Assembly (NCBI RefSeq): GCF_030161615.1 | Contig: NZ_BSUN01000001.1 | Coordinates: 1,736,001 to 1,800,000 of the forward strand | Source: Demequina litorisediminis | Lineage (GTDB): Bacteria; Actinomycetota; Actinomycetes; Actinomycetales; Demequinaceae | Direction: 5' to 3' | Length of the DNA: 64,000 nucleotides | Shown here: piece by piece, positions 35,091 to 47,071 of the stretch | How the letters are laid out: each line of letters opens with the position of its first letter | Numbering within the stretch: the stretch's first letter is position 1 | Program-made: the position numbers and the translations under genes | Notes under the pieces: generated by a model | The model's input: only the letters and a program-made list of their open reading frames with translations | What the model was told of the DNA's origin: nothing | Database searches by the model: none

Positions 35091-35706
35091 GTGATCCTTG
35101 CCATCGACACCTCCGCCTCCGTGTCCGTCGCGCTGACCGACGAGACCGCAGACACTGTCCTCGCCGAGCGAGCGGAGTTCGCCCCGCGCGGCCACGCCGA
35201 GCCTGCTCAGCGGCTTCGTGGAGCACGTGATGGCCGATGCAGGGGCCACCGGTGCTGACGTGTCGCGGATTGTGGTGGGGACGGGTCCCGCACCCTTTAC
35301 GGGCCTGCGTGTGGGCCTTGTCACCGCTCGCACCCTCGGCTTCGCCTGGGGCGTGCCCGTGCATGGCGTCTGCTCGCTCGATGCACTGGCAGCGGCGCAC
35401 GGCTCGGAGGTGACTGTGGTCGCCGATGCTCGCCGCAAGGAGGTCTACTGGGCCACCTACCGTGACGGCGTGCGGCTCGACGGCCCGCAGGTCACGGCGC
35501 CCGCCGACGTCGTTGCTTCCGGCGCGGTCATCGGCCGTGGAGCCCTGCTGTACCCCGAGGTGTTCCCCGCCGCCGAGGGTGGAGACGTCGACCCCACGTG
35601 GCTGGCACGCTGCGCGGTCCGTGCCCTCGCCGCAGGCGACGCGAACCTCCCGGTGGAGCCGATGTACCTGCGCCGCCCCGACGTCCACGGCGTCCCCGGC
35701 GCCTGA
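35091..35706 (+). CDS. tsaB: tRNA t6A threonylcarbamoyl biosynthesis protein TsaB
   Basis: Inactive TsaD paralogue that dimerises with TsaD in t6A synthesis. N-terminus MILAIDTSASVSVALTDETA and GTGPAPFTGLRVGLVTARTL are characteristic. One AGCT insertion near 35205 (gccgagcctgctc) breaks HAELLSGFVEHVM. Repaired length 204 residues. Confidence 0.93.
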
Positions 35707-35711
35707 GCACC

Positions 35712-36194
35712 ATGTTTGACGCGGACACCACGCCCGAGGATGCGGGCCTGGTGTCCCTGCGTGACCTCACCGAGGCGGATCTGGATTGGGTGGCGCAGCG
35801 AGAGATCGAGATCTTCGGCCTCTCGGCCTGGTCGCCGTCCCTCATTCGCGAGGACTTCCTCCACGGCTTTTCGCGATGGCGAGGGGTGGAGGTGGACGGG
35901 GTGCTTGCGGGCTATGCCGTGTACGGGTTCGAGGGCGACGCGTTCCACCTCATGAACCTCGCGATCGCCCCGGAGGCACGCAGGCGCGGACTCGCGCGCG
36001 TCGTCATGGGCGACTTTCTCGCCGAGGCGAGGCGGCTGAGCGCGCCCGATGCGTGGCTGGAGGTCGCGACGACCAATGCCGCCGCGCTCGCTCTGTATCG
36101 CGACCACGGCTTCGAGGATGTGCGTGTGCGGCCCCGGTATTACCAGCCCGAGGGGCTTGACGCCCTCGTCATGCGGCTCAGGCTGCGCGACTAG
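35712..36194 (+). CDS. rimI: Ribosomal protein S18-alanine N-acetyltransferase
   Basis: GNAT-fold acetyltransferase; family members acetylate the N-terminal Ala of S18. Intact 160-residue frame with LMNLAIAPEARRRGLARVVM (acetyl-CoA loop RRRGLA) and NAAALALYRDHGFEDVRVRP. Position between tsaB and tsaD is the common actinobacterial order and supports RimI over other GNATs. Confidence 0.85.
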   Translation: MFDADTTPEDAGLVSLRDLTEADLDWVAQREIEIFGLSAWSPSLIREDFLHGFSRWRGVEVDGVLAGYAVYGFEGDAFHLMNLAIAPEARRRGLARVVMGDFLAEARRLSAPDAWLEVATTNAAALALYRDHGFEDVRVRPRYYQPEGLDALVMRLRLRD

Positions 36195-36222
36195 CGGGAG
36201 AGCGGGTCGGCTGATCCGCGCA

Positions 36223-36570
36223 TCAGCGGGGCGCGAGCCGTCCGGTGCGGCGCAGCCACATCTCCATGGGAAGGGTGGTGAGCGGCGGGACGGCGGCCAC
36301 GAGCGCAAGGAGCGTCACGCCGAGACCCCAGCGCAGGCGCACGGCGGCGATCACCGTCACCGCGGCGTAAGCCAGGAAGGCGATGCCGTGCAGCGGGCCG
36401 AAGACGGTGACACCGATCTCGGTGGTCTGGGGCCCGTACTTGACTCCCATACCGATGAGTAGCCCGGTCCAGGTGATCGCCTCCACGAGGGCGAGGATCG
36501 CGTACGCGCGGCCGATGCCCGTGAGGCGCGCGCGGGCGGTGTCGCCCGGCGCGGTGGCGCCGGCCGTCAT
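36223..36570 (-). CDS. DUF3817-type integral membrane protein
   Basis: 115 residues, about three membrane helices (AYAILALVEAITWTGLLIGM; GIAFLAYAAVTVIAAVRLRW; LLALVAAVPPLTTLPMEMWL). Matches the small actinobacterial DUF3817 proteins with a conserved HG and EMWLRR end. Function unknown. ATG at 36570 overlaps the 3' end of the nitroreductase gene, so the two are probably co-transcribed. Confidence 0.75.
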   Translation of the reverse strand: MTAGATAPGDTARARLTGIGRAYAILALVEAITWTGLLIGMGVKYGPQTTEIGVTVFGPLHGIAFLAYAAVTVIAAVRLRWGLGVTLLALVAAVPPLTTLPMEMWLRRTGRLAPR

Positions 36571-37176
36571 GCCTCGCGCACCGCGGCATCGGCGCCGATG
36601 CGGCCCTTGCGCTCGCCCGCACCGTGCTCCTGCGCGGGGTGACCCACCAGCAGAAGCAGGCTCCGAGCGCCATGAAGCGTCGGCAAAGAGTGCCGCATCG
36701 AGCGCGGCGCGGTCGAACCCTCCGACGGGGCGCACCGCGAGCCCCGCGGCACGGAGCCCCAGGATGAGGTAGCCCGTCTGCAGCATGGTGTTGGTGTGCG
36801 AGAACCGGGTGCGAGTCTCGGGGTCCGCCTCGAAGCGCGCCGCGGCCGTCTCGGAACCACCCGTGATGCCGAAGGTCTCGTGGAAGCGCTCGTCGCGCGC
36901 GGCCACCAGCACCAGCGGGGCAGCGGCGATCTTGTCGCGGTTGCCCGCGGCGGCGGCGTCGAGGACGGCGGCCCGCGCGGTGTCGGAGGTGGCGGCGAGG
37001 ACGCGCAGCGGCACCGTATTGTTCGCGGTGGGTCCCCATTTGATGAGGTCCCAGACGTCGCGCACGGTCTCCATGGCGACCGGCCGGTCCGCGAACACCA
37101 GGTTCGAGCGGGCATCGGTGAAGAGGATCGCGCGCGCGGCGGCATCGATCGCAAAGTTGGTGGACATGTCAACCAT
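36567..37176 (-). CDS. Nitroreductase family protein (RutE/HadB-like)
   Basis: FMN-dependent NAD(P)H oxidoreductase; closest in pattern to malonic semialdehyde reductase RutE. RSNLVFADRPVAMETVRDVW, KWGPTANNTVPLRVL and TGYLILGLRAAGLAVRPVGG are visible. One AGCT insertion near 36660 (cggagcctgcttc for GGAGCTGCTTC) hides the C-terminus ELLLLVGHPAQEHGAGERKG. About 202 residues from ATG 37176; ATG 37167 is an alternative start. Confidence 0.8.
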
Positions 37177-37266
37177 CTTCTCATCGTCATGCGGATCCCT
37201 GTGACTCGCGTCAGGCGGTACACGACGAGAATCCCGCCGCGGGGGTCCGGGGTGACGGGCGGCAAC

Positions 37267-37272
37267 TAGACT
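37267..37272 (+). promoter_or_regulatory. -10 box of a probable leaderless tsaD promoter
   Basis: TAGACT seven bases before the GTG start of tsaD at 37280; no ribosome-binding site. Confidence 0.5.
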
Positions 37273-37279
37273 CCATGAC

Positions 37280-38321
37280 GTGGATCCGTTGGTACTGGGC
37301 ATCGAGAGCACGTGCGACGAGACGGGCGTAGCGCTCGTCCAAGGCACCGATCTGTTGGTTGACGTCACCGCGTCGTCGATGGATGAGCATGCGCGCTTCG
37401 GCGGCATCGTCCCCGAGGTCGCCTCGCGCGCACACCTTGAAGCCTTCGTTCCCACGCTCGAGGAGGCGCTCAGCCGCGCGGGCAAGACCCTGAGCGACGT
37501 CGACGCGATCGCCGTGGCCGCAGGCCCCGGGCTGGTCGGCTCCCTCACCGTGGGCAACGCCGCCGCCAAGTCCCTCGCCGTCGCGCTAGGCAAGCCGCTG
37601 CACGGGGTCAACCACGTCATCGGCCACGCCGCCGTCGACGAACTGGTCCACGGCGAGTTTCCCGAGAAGGTCATGGCGCTCGTGGTCTCCGGGGGTCACA
37701 CGTCGCTGCTGAAGATCGACGACGTTGCCACCCAGGTCACCGAACTGGGCCACACCCTCGACGACGCCGCTGGCGAGGCCTTCGACAAGGTGGGCCGCCT
37801 GCTCGAGCTTCCGTACCCCGGCGGCCCGCACATTGACCGCCTTGCCCGCGAAGGTGACCCCACCGCCATCCCGTTCCCTCGCGCGCTCACGGCCCCCAAG
37901 TTCCAGGAGAAGCACGCCTACGACTTCTCGTTCTCGGGCCTCAAGACCGCGGTGGCCAGGTGGGTCGAGCGCGAGCGCGACGCCGGCCGCGAGATTCCCG
38001 TCAACGATGTCGCCGCGTCCTTTGCCGATGCGGTGGCTGATGTCCTCGTGATGAAGACCCTGAATGCGTGCCGCGAACACGGGATCGACACCCTCGTCGT
38101 CGGCGGCGGTTTCTCCGCCAACTCGCAGCCTGCGCGAGATGGCGACCAGGCGTGGTGAGGAGGCCGGGATCGACGTGCGCATCCCGCCCATCCGTTACTG
38201 CACGGACAACGGCGCCATGATTGCGGCCCTCGGCTCCGCCGCGGTACGCCGTGGCCTCGCGCCGTCGAGCCTCGGCTACGGCGTCGACTCGTCGATGCCG
38301 CTGACGCGAGTGGTGGCCTAG
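37280..38321 (+). CDS. tsaD: tRNA N6-adenosine threonylcarbamoyltransferase
   Basis: Catalytic subunit of t6A synthesis. [16 protein letters not shown] at the N-terminus, metal-binding His pair in [25 protein letters not shown]. One AGCT insertion near 38130 (tcgcagcctgcgc for TCGCAGCTGCGC) cuts off the C-terminal [20 protein letters not shown]. Repaired length 346 residues. AGCTT at 37806 is intact. Confidence 0.94.
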
Positions 38322-38326
38322 GGGGC

Positions 38327-40083
38327 GTGCGCTCCCTGCTTGGGCCCGTCGCGGCCCTCGGCGCAGCCACGCTTGCCTGGTGGGGCATCGGCTCGCTCGG
38401 GCCTGTCGTCGACCCCGCGCAGACCCTGGTGGCCGATGCCGTCGCGGCCGTCGCTTCCGCCTCGCCCACTGCGACCCCACAGGCGGCCGATGCTCCTGTC
38501 GCGGACGGCGCCGACGTCATCGGCGCCGTGAACGCGCCGACGGCGGTCGCCGCCGCGGCCCCTGGTGAGCCCCTGGTCACGGTGACCCCTCATCGGCCCG
38601 CCTGGAACCCCACCCGTGCGGAGCGTGAGGCGGCGCTCGCCGAGGCGCGCGCGCTGCCGCTCGAGGAAGCGGCCGGGCGGGTCATCGTCGCGTCCTGGTC
38701 ATCCACGGATGAGGCGGCGCTTGGCGCGCTCGTGAGCGACCTCAGCCTCGGCGGAGTCATCCTCATGGAAGGTCACGGCGACGCCGACGCCGTCGCCCGC
38801 CTCACCGCCGCCGCGAACGCCGCGATGCCCCGCGACTGGGGCGCGATGATCGGCGTCGACGAGGAAGGCGGCATCGTGTCGCGCCTCGGCGGCGTCATCC
38901 CGACGCTGCCGGGCTTCATGGCGGCAGGGGCGGCAGCGTCCGCGGACGTCACCGCCGCCTACGAGCACCAGGCCGCGGGCCTCGCGGAGCCTGGGGTTCA
39001 CGATGGACTTCGCCCCCGTCGCGGACGTCACCACCGGAGTGACCGACCCCACGATTCGTTCCCGATCCGCAGGTGACTCGGCCACCCGCGTTGCCGACAC
39101 CGTCATCGCGGCCGTCGACGGCTATCTCGCCTCAGGAATCGTTCCCGTCGTCAAACACTTCCCTGGGCACGGCTCGGTCTCCACCGACTCCCATGCCGCA
39201 ATCCCCACGCAGTCGGCGTCGATCGCGGCTCTCAGTGCGCGTGACCTGGTGCCCTTCCAGGAGGCCATCGACGCGGGCGCGCCGGCCGTGATGATGGGGC
39301 ACATCGCCGTCGAAGCATGGGGCAATCTGCCAGCGACGCTTGACCCGCAGGCCTATGCCTACCTGCGCGACGAGATGGGGTTCACGGGGCTCGCTGTCAC
39401 GGACGCGCTCAACATGGGTGCGGTGGCCTCGGTGCCGGGCGACGCGGCCGTCGCCGCGCTCGCGGCCGGAGCCGACGTCCTCCTCATGCCTGCGGACCCG
39501 CGAGCGGCGCGGGATGCCATCGTGGACGCCATCCGCGATGGTGACGTGCCGCGCTCCCGGCTCGACGACGCGCTCAGTCGCGTCATCCTCGCCGGACGCT
39601 GGCAGGGTTCGTTGGACGGCGCCGGCTCGGGAGGCAAGGCCGCTGGCGGTGGCGTGGCGGCTGGCGGCACGGCGTCCGGTGGCGCGGCGAGGCTCTGCGC
39701 GAGACTTCGCCGTGGCCGGGGCCAGCCTGGCCGCGAAGCACTGCGGCGCGGTGCTGGTGGGCGACTCCGTGACACTCGCGGGAGGCACGGACGGGGATCG
39801 CGCGCGGCTCGCGGCGGCGCTGACCCAGCGTGGCGTCACCGTCGGCAGCGGTGGCACCAGGGTGATGCTCCTGGGGACGGACACCGGTACGGGCGTGGGC
39901 GACGTGGTGGTCGCGCTGGCGGGACCCTGGGGTCTCGAGGGCTCGAAGGCGGACGCCTACCTGGGGCTTTACGGGCGTTCCGCTCCCGCGATGGCTGCGC
40001 TCGCTGACATTCTCACTGGCGCGGCGTCGGCGCGGGGGGACTGGCCGGTGTCGCTGGACTTACCCGCACCCGACTGCCGGTAG
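38327..40083 (+). CDS. Glycoside hydrolase family 3 protein, beta-N-acetylhexosaminidase-like
   Basis: Resembles NagZ-type GH3 enzymes that cleave GlcNAc from muropeptides. N-terminal hydrophobic anchor (about residues 5-25), Ala/Pro/Thr-rich linker, GH3 core with KHFPGHGSVSTDSHAAIP (Lys-His and catalytic-loop His) and nucleophile Asp in VTDALNMGAV. A Gly/Ala-rich linker (about residues 425-455) leads to a C-terminal alpha/beta domain. Two AGCT insertions (near 38989 and 39691). Repaired length 584 residues. Starts five bases after tsaD; likely outside the membrane. Confidence 0.85.
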
Positions 40084-40095
40084 CGACGAGCAGGG

Positions 40096-40192
40096 CGCCG
40101 TCCGCACCACAATCTTGTTGCGCAACGCCGCGGGCGGTCGACCGGCAACGGGCCGCCAGTGACGTGGGCAGGATTTTGTGGTGCGCGCGGCG
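40096..40192. repeat. Long inverted repeat between converging GH3 and lysG genes
   Basis: CGCACCACAA at 40103-40112 pairs with TTGTGGTGCG at 40176-40185, with further pairing outside (cgccg/cggcg), around a 63-base loop. It sits between two converging 3' ends and may end transcription on both strands; there is no clear T-run. Confidence 0.4.
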
Positions 40193-40195
40193 GCC

Positions 40196-41071
40196 CTACG
40201 TGGCTGGCTCGAGGGCGGTGCGGGCCGCGGCCGCCACCTCGGCTGCAATGTCTGCGAGCGTCGCCGAGTGCGTGCGCCATTGCTGCCAGTACAGCGTCAC
40301 CGCGACGGGCTCCCCGCCAAGGTCCACCAGGTCCAGACCCTGGCGTTGGGCATCGGGCAACATGGCCCACCCCAGGCCGAGCGCGATAGCGCGTGCAAAC
40401 TCCGTCGAGGACGGCACGTAATGCCGCGGGGGCGCGCTGGGCTCAATGCCGCGGCCGTCGAGATAGCGGCTTTGGAGGGTGTCGCGCCTGTCGAAGTCGA
40501 GGACGGGGGCGGCACGCAGCGCCTCGGCCGTCGCCCCGTCGGGGAACCACCGCGCGGCGAACTCGGGTGCCGCCACCGCACGGTAGCGCAGCCGTCCCAA
40601 CGCGGTGACGGTGCAGCCGGGGACCGGCGCGGCGACCGTGGTGACCGCGGCGGTCACGGTGCCATCAGCAAGCAGGGCGGTGGTGTGTCCCTCATCCTCG
40701 CGGTGCAGGTCGAGGAGCACGCCGTGGCGGGTAGCCACGGTCGCGAGGGCGGGCAGGATCCAGGTGGCGAGGGAGTCCGCGTTGACGGCGAGGGCCACCG
40801 TGGGGTGCCCCGCTTCGACGCCGATGCGGCCCGCGAGGTCCGCGTCGAGGTGCGCCACCTGCCGCGCGTAGCGCACCACCTGTTCGCCCGCGGCGGTCGC
40901 TCGCACCGGGCGTGAGCGGACGAGCAACACCTGGCCCGTGAGCCGCTCGAGGGTCGCAAGCCGCTGGCTCACCGCGGACTGGGTCAGGTGGAGCCTGCGC
41001 GCAGCGGCGTCGAGGGTGCCTTCCTCGACCGCGACGGCGAGCGTGTGGGCAAGGTCGACGGGAACCTTCAT
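40196..41071 (-). CDS. lysG: LysR-type regulator of the lysine/arginine exporter
   Basis: ArgP/LysG group regulator: N-terminal winged helix AARRLHLTQSAVSQRLATLE and an effector domain of about 200 residues. Intact frame, 291 residues. Divergent from lysE, the standard pairing in which LysG activates lysE when Lys or Arg accumulates. TAGCCT on this strand six bases before ATG 41071 suggests a leaderless mRNA. Confidence 0.9.
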   Translation of the reverse strand: MKVPVDLAHTLAVAVEEGTLDAAARRLHLTQSAVSQRLATLERLTGQVLLVRSRPVRATAAGEQVVRYARQVAHLDADLAGRIGVEAGHPTVALAVNADSLATWILPALATVATRHGVLLDLHREDEGHTTALLADGTVTAAVTTVAAPVPGCTVTALGRLRYRAVAAPEFAARWFPDGATAEALRAAPVLDFDRRDTLQSRYLDGRGIEPSAPPRHYVPSSTEFARAIALGLGWAMLPDAQRQGLDLVDLGGEPVAVTLYWQQWRTHSATLADIAAEVAAAARTALEPAT

Positions 41072-41128
41072 GAAGTCAGGCTAAGGCAACTCAAGAAATC
41101 CTTGGTGGTGCTTATGAGTCCGCGCCAT

Positions 41129-41134
41129 TAGCGT
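41129..41134 (+). promoter_or_regulatory. -10 box of a probable leaderless lysE promoter
   Basis: TAGCGT seven bases before the lysE ATG. The 70-base lysG-lysE gap also holds the opposing lysG -10 box (41078-41083), so the regulator site must lie between them. Confidence 0.5.
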
Positions 41135-41141
41135 CGCGGTC

Positions 41142-41748
41142 ATGACCTTCCTCGCGGGCCTGGGGCTCGGGCTCTCGCTGATCGCGGCCATCGGCGCTCA
41201 GAACGTCTTTGTGTTGCGTCAGGGGATGCGGCGCGAGCACGTGGTGGTCGTGGTGCTCGTCTGCGCGCTGTCCGACGCGATTCTCATCACGGCAGGGACG
41301 GCAGGGCTCGGCGCGCTGATCTCGGCCCACTCCTGGATCGAGACCGTCGCACGTCTGGGGGAGCCGCCTTCCTCGCCACGTACGGACTGCTCGCGGCGCG
41401 CCGCGCCTGGGTGGGCGGTGAGGAGGGGCTCGATGCCGACGCGGCCCGCCGGGGTGGCGTGGGGCCTCGCGCCGTCGCGCTCACCACGCTTGCGATCACC
41501 TGGCTCAACCCGCACGTCTATCTGGACACGGTGGTGCTGCTGGGCTCCGTGGCCGGCACCTACGGCGACGCGCGGTGGCTCTTCGCGGCGGGCGCCATCG
41601 TTGGCTCGTTCGTGTGGTTCACGGCGCTTGGCTATGGTGCACGTCTCCTGTCGGGCGTGCTGTCGCGTCCGGGGCCTGGCGGGTGCTGGATGCGGGTGTC
41701 GCGGTCGTGATGCTGGCGCTGGCCGTCGCGCTCCTGTGGGGTGCCTGA
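41142..41748 (+). CDS. lysE: LysE/ArgO family amino-acid exporter
   Basis: Membrane exporter of basic amino acids, about five or six helices. [20 protein letters not shown] and [20 protein letters not shown] are diagnostic. Two one-base losses in G-rich runs (near 41358, ctgggggagcc, and near 41672, ccggggcct) break the frame; repaired length about 202 residues. Confidence 0.88.
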
Positions 41749-41774
41749 CCCGGCGCTGCGACGGCAGGCGCCCC

Positions 41775-41780
41775 TAGCAT
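41775..41780 (+). promoter_or_regulatory. -10 box of a probable leaderless promoter
   Basis: TAGCAT seven bases before ATG 41788; no ribosome-binding site. This spacing supports 41788 over the in-frame ATG at 41779, which lies inside the box. Confidence 0.5.
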
Positions 41781-41787
41781 GGGGCCC

Positions 41788-42291
41788 ATGACACGGCTCA
41801 GCGACGACGACGTGGCGCGGCTGCGCGAGCGCTACGCGACCGGAGAGCGTCAGGCCGACCTCGCGGTCGCGTTCGGCGTGTCCCAGACCTCCGTCTCCGC
41901 GCTCGTGACGGGCAGGACACGGGCCGATGCAGGCGGCCCGCTCGCGCAGGCTCCGGCCAAGCCGCCTCGCGCGTCGCGGAGCACGCAGGCGTCGCCACGC
42001 GTCAGGCTCACGGACGAGGTGGTGGCGCAGGTGCGCCGGCGCGTGGGTGAGGGGGAGGCGCGAGCCGAGGTGGCATCGGGCCTGGGCATCTCGAAGGCGA
42101 GCGTCGATTCGATCATGGCCGGGCGTCGCGGTGGCTCGACGGCTGGGCGGGCCGGTGCGCTCGATGTCGCCGCCAGGGCGCGCGTTCGCGCCGCGCACGC
42201 CGCCGGGCAGTCGCAGAGCTCCATCGCGCGGGAGATGGGCACCAGCCAGCAGATGGTGAGCAAGGTGCTGCGCGCCGCCCAGGAGCGCTAA
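41788..42291 (+). CDS. Protein with three helix-turn-helix-like repeats
   Basis: 167 residues with three similar segments: RYATGERQADLAVAFGVSQT, RVGEGEARAEVASGLGISKA and AHAAGQSQSSIAREMGTSQQ, each an arm, a turn and a recognition-helix pattern, joined by Ala/Pro/Arg linkers. Probably a DNA-binding protein of resolvase-HTH or Mor-like type; no other domain. Its stop codon overlaps that of the facing methyltransferase gene (42288-42291). Confidence 0.65.
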   Translation: MTRLSDDDVARLRERYATGERQADLAVAFGVSQTSVSALVTGRTRADAGGPLAQAPAKPPRASRSTQASPRVRLTDEVVAQVRRRVGEGEARAEVASGLGISKASVDSIMAGRRGGSTAGRAGALDVAARARVRAAHAAGQSQSSIAREMGTSQQMVSKVLRAAQER

Positions 42292-43467
42292 CGTTCCTCA
42301 AGCGGGTGGGCGAGGAGTGCGAGGCGCCGGCCCGCCACGCGCGTGAGAATGACCGTCAGGCGCTCGTCGCCCTTGAGCCTTCAACTGCGGTCGCAGTTGC
42401 TCCGGCGTGATGTCGACTCCGCGCTTCTTGATATCGACGGTGCCCACACCACGAGCTCGCAGTGCCGAGGCGATCGCCTTGGCCTTGAGGGGAACCGTGT
42501 CGAGCACCCGGTAGCCGCGCGCGAAGGGCGTCTCCGCCGCTGCATCGGTGGTGAGGTAGGCGATCGTCGGGTCCACCAGATGGCCGCCGATGCGCGCCGC
42601 GACCTCGGCGACGAGACCCGCCCTGATGACGGCGCCGTCGGGCTCGTAGAGGTACTCGCCGAGGTTGCCGGCCTCGGCCTGGGCGGTCGAGCCCGTCAGG
42701 CGATGCGCGTCGCCCGAGCGAAGCACCAGCGCCGCGTGACCAGGCGCCGATGCGAGCGGGCCGTGCCACAGCGCCGCCTCCACCACCGCGCCGTCGACGG
42801 AGACCCACTCGGCCTCGGCATCGGCAGGCACGGCGTCGTGGGGGATCGCGGGCCCCACCTTGATGCCAAGCGCCGGGTGAGTCGCCCTGAGCGCCAGCAC
42901 GTCATCGAGCGCGGGGGAGTAGTCCTTCGGGTCGTGGCGGCGCCCGCGCGCGGTCCGTCTGGCGGGGTCGGCGAACAGGGCGTCGACGTCGAGGCGCGCG
43001 GCGATCTCCATGGAGTCGGCGTGCACCACGCGAGCATGGTCCCAGTGGCGGAGGTTGTGGTCGGCCAGGAGGGCGGTCGCCTCGTCGCGTTCGATGGCGG
43101 TGACATCGATGCCGAGGGCCGCGAACGCCATCGCATCGGCGCCGATACCCGACGTCAGGTCGGCGACCGACCCCAGCCCCGCGTCACGAAAGCGCGCAGC
43201 GTGGCGGGCGGCCACCTCCAGGCGCGTGGCCTGCTCCAGCCCATCCTGGGTGAGGAGCATGCCTCCGGCAAAGTCCCCGAACTTGGCCCGAGCAGCCGTC
43301 CTGAGTCGCGACTGAGTGAGGGCCGCGGCAACGAGTGCAGGCTCCACGCCCTGGGCCCGCATCGACTCGCCGATGCCGAGCGAGAGCCGCTCGTCGTAGG
43401 GCGGTAGTGCATCGACCAGCGCGATACCGTCCGGAGACGTCAGCAAGCGGGCGGTGGCGGTATCCAT
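42288..43467 (-). CDS. THUMP-like class I SAM-dependent methyltransferase
   Basis: Actinobacterial methyltransferase-fold protein: motif I VADLTSGIGADAMAFAALGI, acidic DVTAIERDE, motif IV-like DALFADPARR. The DPARR motif and the C-terminal KKRGVDITPEQLRPQLK resemble the THUMP-domain-like family; probably acts on nucleic acid but the substrate is unknown. One AGCT insertion near 42376 (ttgaaggctcaag) hides the C-terminus RLALLAHPLEER and the stop. Repaired length 392 residues. Confidence 0.75.
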
Positions 43468-43519
43468 GCCCCGATCCTTCCACGCCCCGGTTCGCGGGCG
43501 GTGAACACCCGGAGAACGG

Positions 43520-43545
43520 TTAGCACTCGAGGGGGTGAGTGCTAA
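43520..43545 (+). promoter_or_regulatory. CIRCE operator (HrcA site) upstream of groES
   Basis: TTAGCACTC and GAGTGCTAA form a perfect nine-base inverted repeat. The spacer is 8 bases (gagggggt) instead of the usual 9, which could be another G-run under-call. Predicts heat-shock repression of groES by HrcA, whose gene is not in the window. Confidence 0.9.
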
Positions 43546-43669
43546 ATTGGGATCGTTCCGGCAACGGGACACGTGGCCTCCATCGGCCGTTCTGACCCCC
43601 GCGACGGCAGGTCGGACGAGGAGCCGCGATACACACATCTGTCATGGATCATGGAAGGTGAGGTCCGCT

Positions 43670-43964
43670 GTGTCGGTCTCTATCAAGCCTCTTGAGGACA
43701 AGGTCGTGGTGAAGCCCTCTGCCGCCGAGCAGACCACCGCGTCCGGCCTCGTCATCCCCGACACCGCCAAGGAGAAGCCCCAGGAGGGCGTCGTCCTTGC
43801 GGTGGGACCCGGTCGCGTCGACGACAACGGCAACCGCATCCCGGTTGACGTCGCGGTGGGTGACAAGGTCATCTACTCGAAGTACGGCGGCACCGAGGTG
43901 AAGTACGGCGGCGAGGAGCCTGCTGATCCTCTCGGCGCGCGACCTGCTCGGCGTCGTGCAGTAA
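43670..43964 (+). CDS. groES: Co-chaperonin GroES
   Basis: 10-kDa lid of the GroEL chaperonin. GTG start, [20 protein letters not shown], mobile loop [36 protein letters not shown]. One AGCT insertion near 43918 (gaggagcctgctg) breaks [16 protein letters not shown]. Repaired length 97 residues. Monocistronic: a terminator follows and no groEL is nearby. Confidence 0.95.
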
Positions 43965-43981
43965 TCGCACTCGCGCACGCG

Positions 43982-44012
43982 AAGGGCCCCGGACCACTGG
44001 TCCGGGGCCCTT
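43982..44012 (+). terminator. Terminator after groES
   Basis: AAGGGCCCCGGA at 43982-43993 pairs with TCCGGGGCCCTT at 44001-44012, and the inner CCA/TGG can add three pairs. Lies between converging groES and whiB, so it may work for both. Confidence 0.75.
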
Positions 44013-44025
44013 CCTGCTGTACGGG

Positions 44026-46133
<2,108 letters not shown>

Positions 46134-46139
46134 CCCCGG

Positions 46140-46891
46140 GTGGAGACCACCTGGCGCCTGCTCGCGGTTCTCGGAATCGTCGCGCTGCTCGCCGGGTGCC
46201 TCGACACCCTCGCCGGTGGGGGTGGGCTCATCACCGTGCCCGCACTGTTGCTCGCGGGGGTGCCGCCGTTGCAGGCGCTCGGCACCAACAAGCCTGCAGG
46301 GCACTGCGGGGACGTTCATGGCGACCACGCAGGTGATTCGGCGTCACGGGGTGCGCCTTGCCGATGTCAGGCGGCCCATGCTGTGGGCATTCCTCGGGTC
46401 TGCGGCAGGGTCGGTGGCGATCCTGTTCGTCTCGACGGATGCGCTCGAGGTGGTCATCCCCGTGGTGCTCGCGCTCATCGCCGCGTACTTCCTGTTCGTG
46501 CCCAAGTCGCATGAGCCGCCGCCCGCACCTCGCATCGAGGACCGCACCTACGAGGCGGCGGTGGTACCGGTGATCGGCGCCTACGACGGCGCGTTTGGAC
46601 CAGGCACCGGTTCGCTCTTCGCCCTGTCTGGAGTGGCGCTGCGTGCGCTGCCGCTGAGGCGCGCGACTGCGGTGGCGAAGACCCTCAACTTCGCGACCAA
46701 CGTCGCCTCGCTGCTGGTGTTCGCGCTCGCGGGCAAGATGATCTGGGCGATCGGCGCCGTGATGATCGTCGGCCAGGCTCATCGGCGCGTACATCGGCTC
46801 GCACATCCTGTTGCGCGTGAACCCGCTGGTGCTGCGCGTGCTGATCGTCGTGGTCTCGGTGGGCATGCTGATCCGCGTCCTGGCCTCCTGA
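46140..46891 (+). CDS. TSUP (TauE/SafE) family membrane transporter
   Basis: Sulfite/organosulfonate-exporter-like protein with about eight helices. GCLDTLAGGGGLITVPALLL and YDGAFGPGTGSLFALSGVAL are the two family repeats. GTG start. Two AGCT insertions (near 46291, aacaagcctgcag, and 46774, caggctcatc). Repaired length 249 residues. Only six bases after guaB, so probably transcribed with it; substrate unknown. Confidence 0.8.
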
Positions 46892-46921
46892 ACCGCCCAC
46901 ACTCCCTCCTGGAGATCCGTT

Positions 46922-47010
46922 TGGCCCACACCTGTGACGGGTGTGCTCGGTGAGGTCGGTGTGACGTGCTCATTGTGCACACCGTGCACATGGGTCACAG
47001 GCGTGGGCCA
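46922..47010. repeat. Inverted repeat between converging transporter and dehydrogenase genes
   Basis: TGGCCCACACCTGTGAC at 46922-46938 and GTCACAGGCGTGGGCCA at 46994-47010 pair over 17 bases with one mismatch around a 55-base loop rich in gtgcac words. It lies between two converging genes and may act as a bidirectional terminator, though neither side has a T-run. Confidence 0.5.
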
Positions 47011-47071
47011 ATCGAACGGGAGCCAACAGATGTCTTCGGGCGGAGCGGGGAAGAGCAGGGACGGGCGCGGG

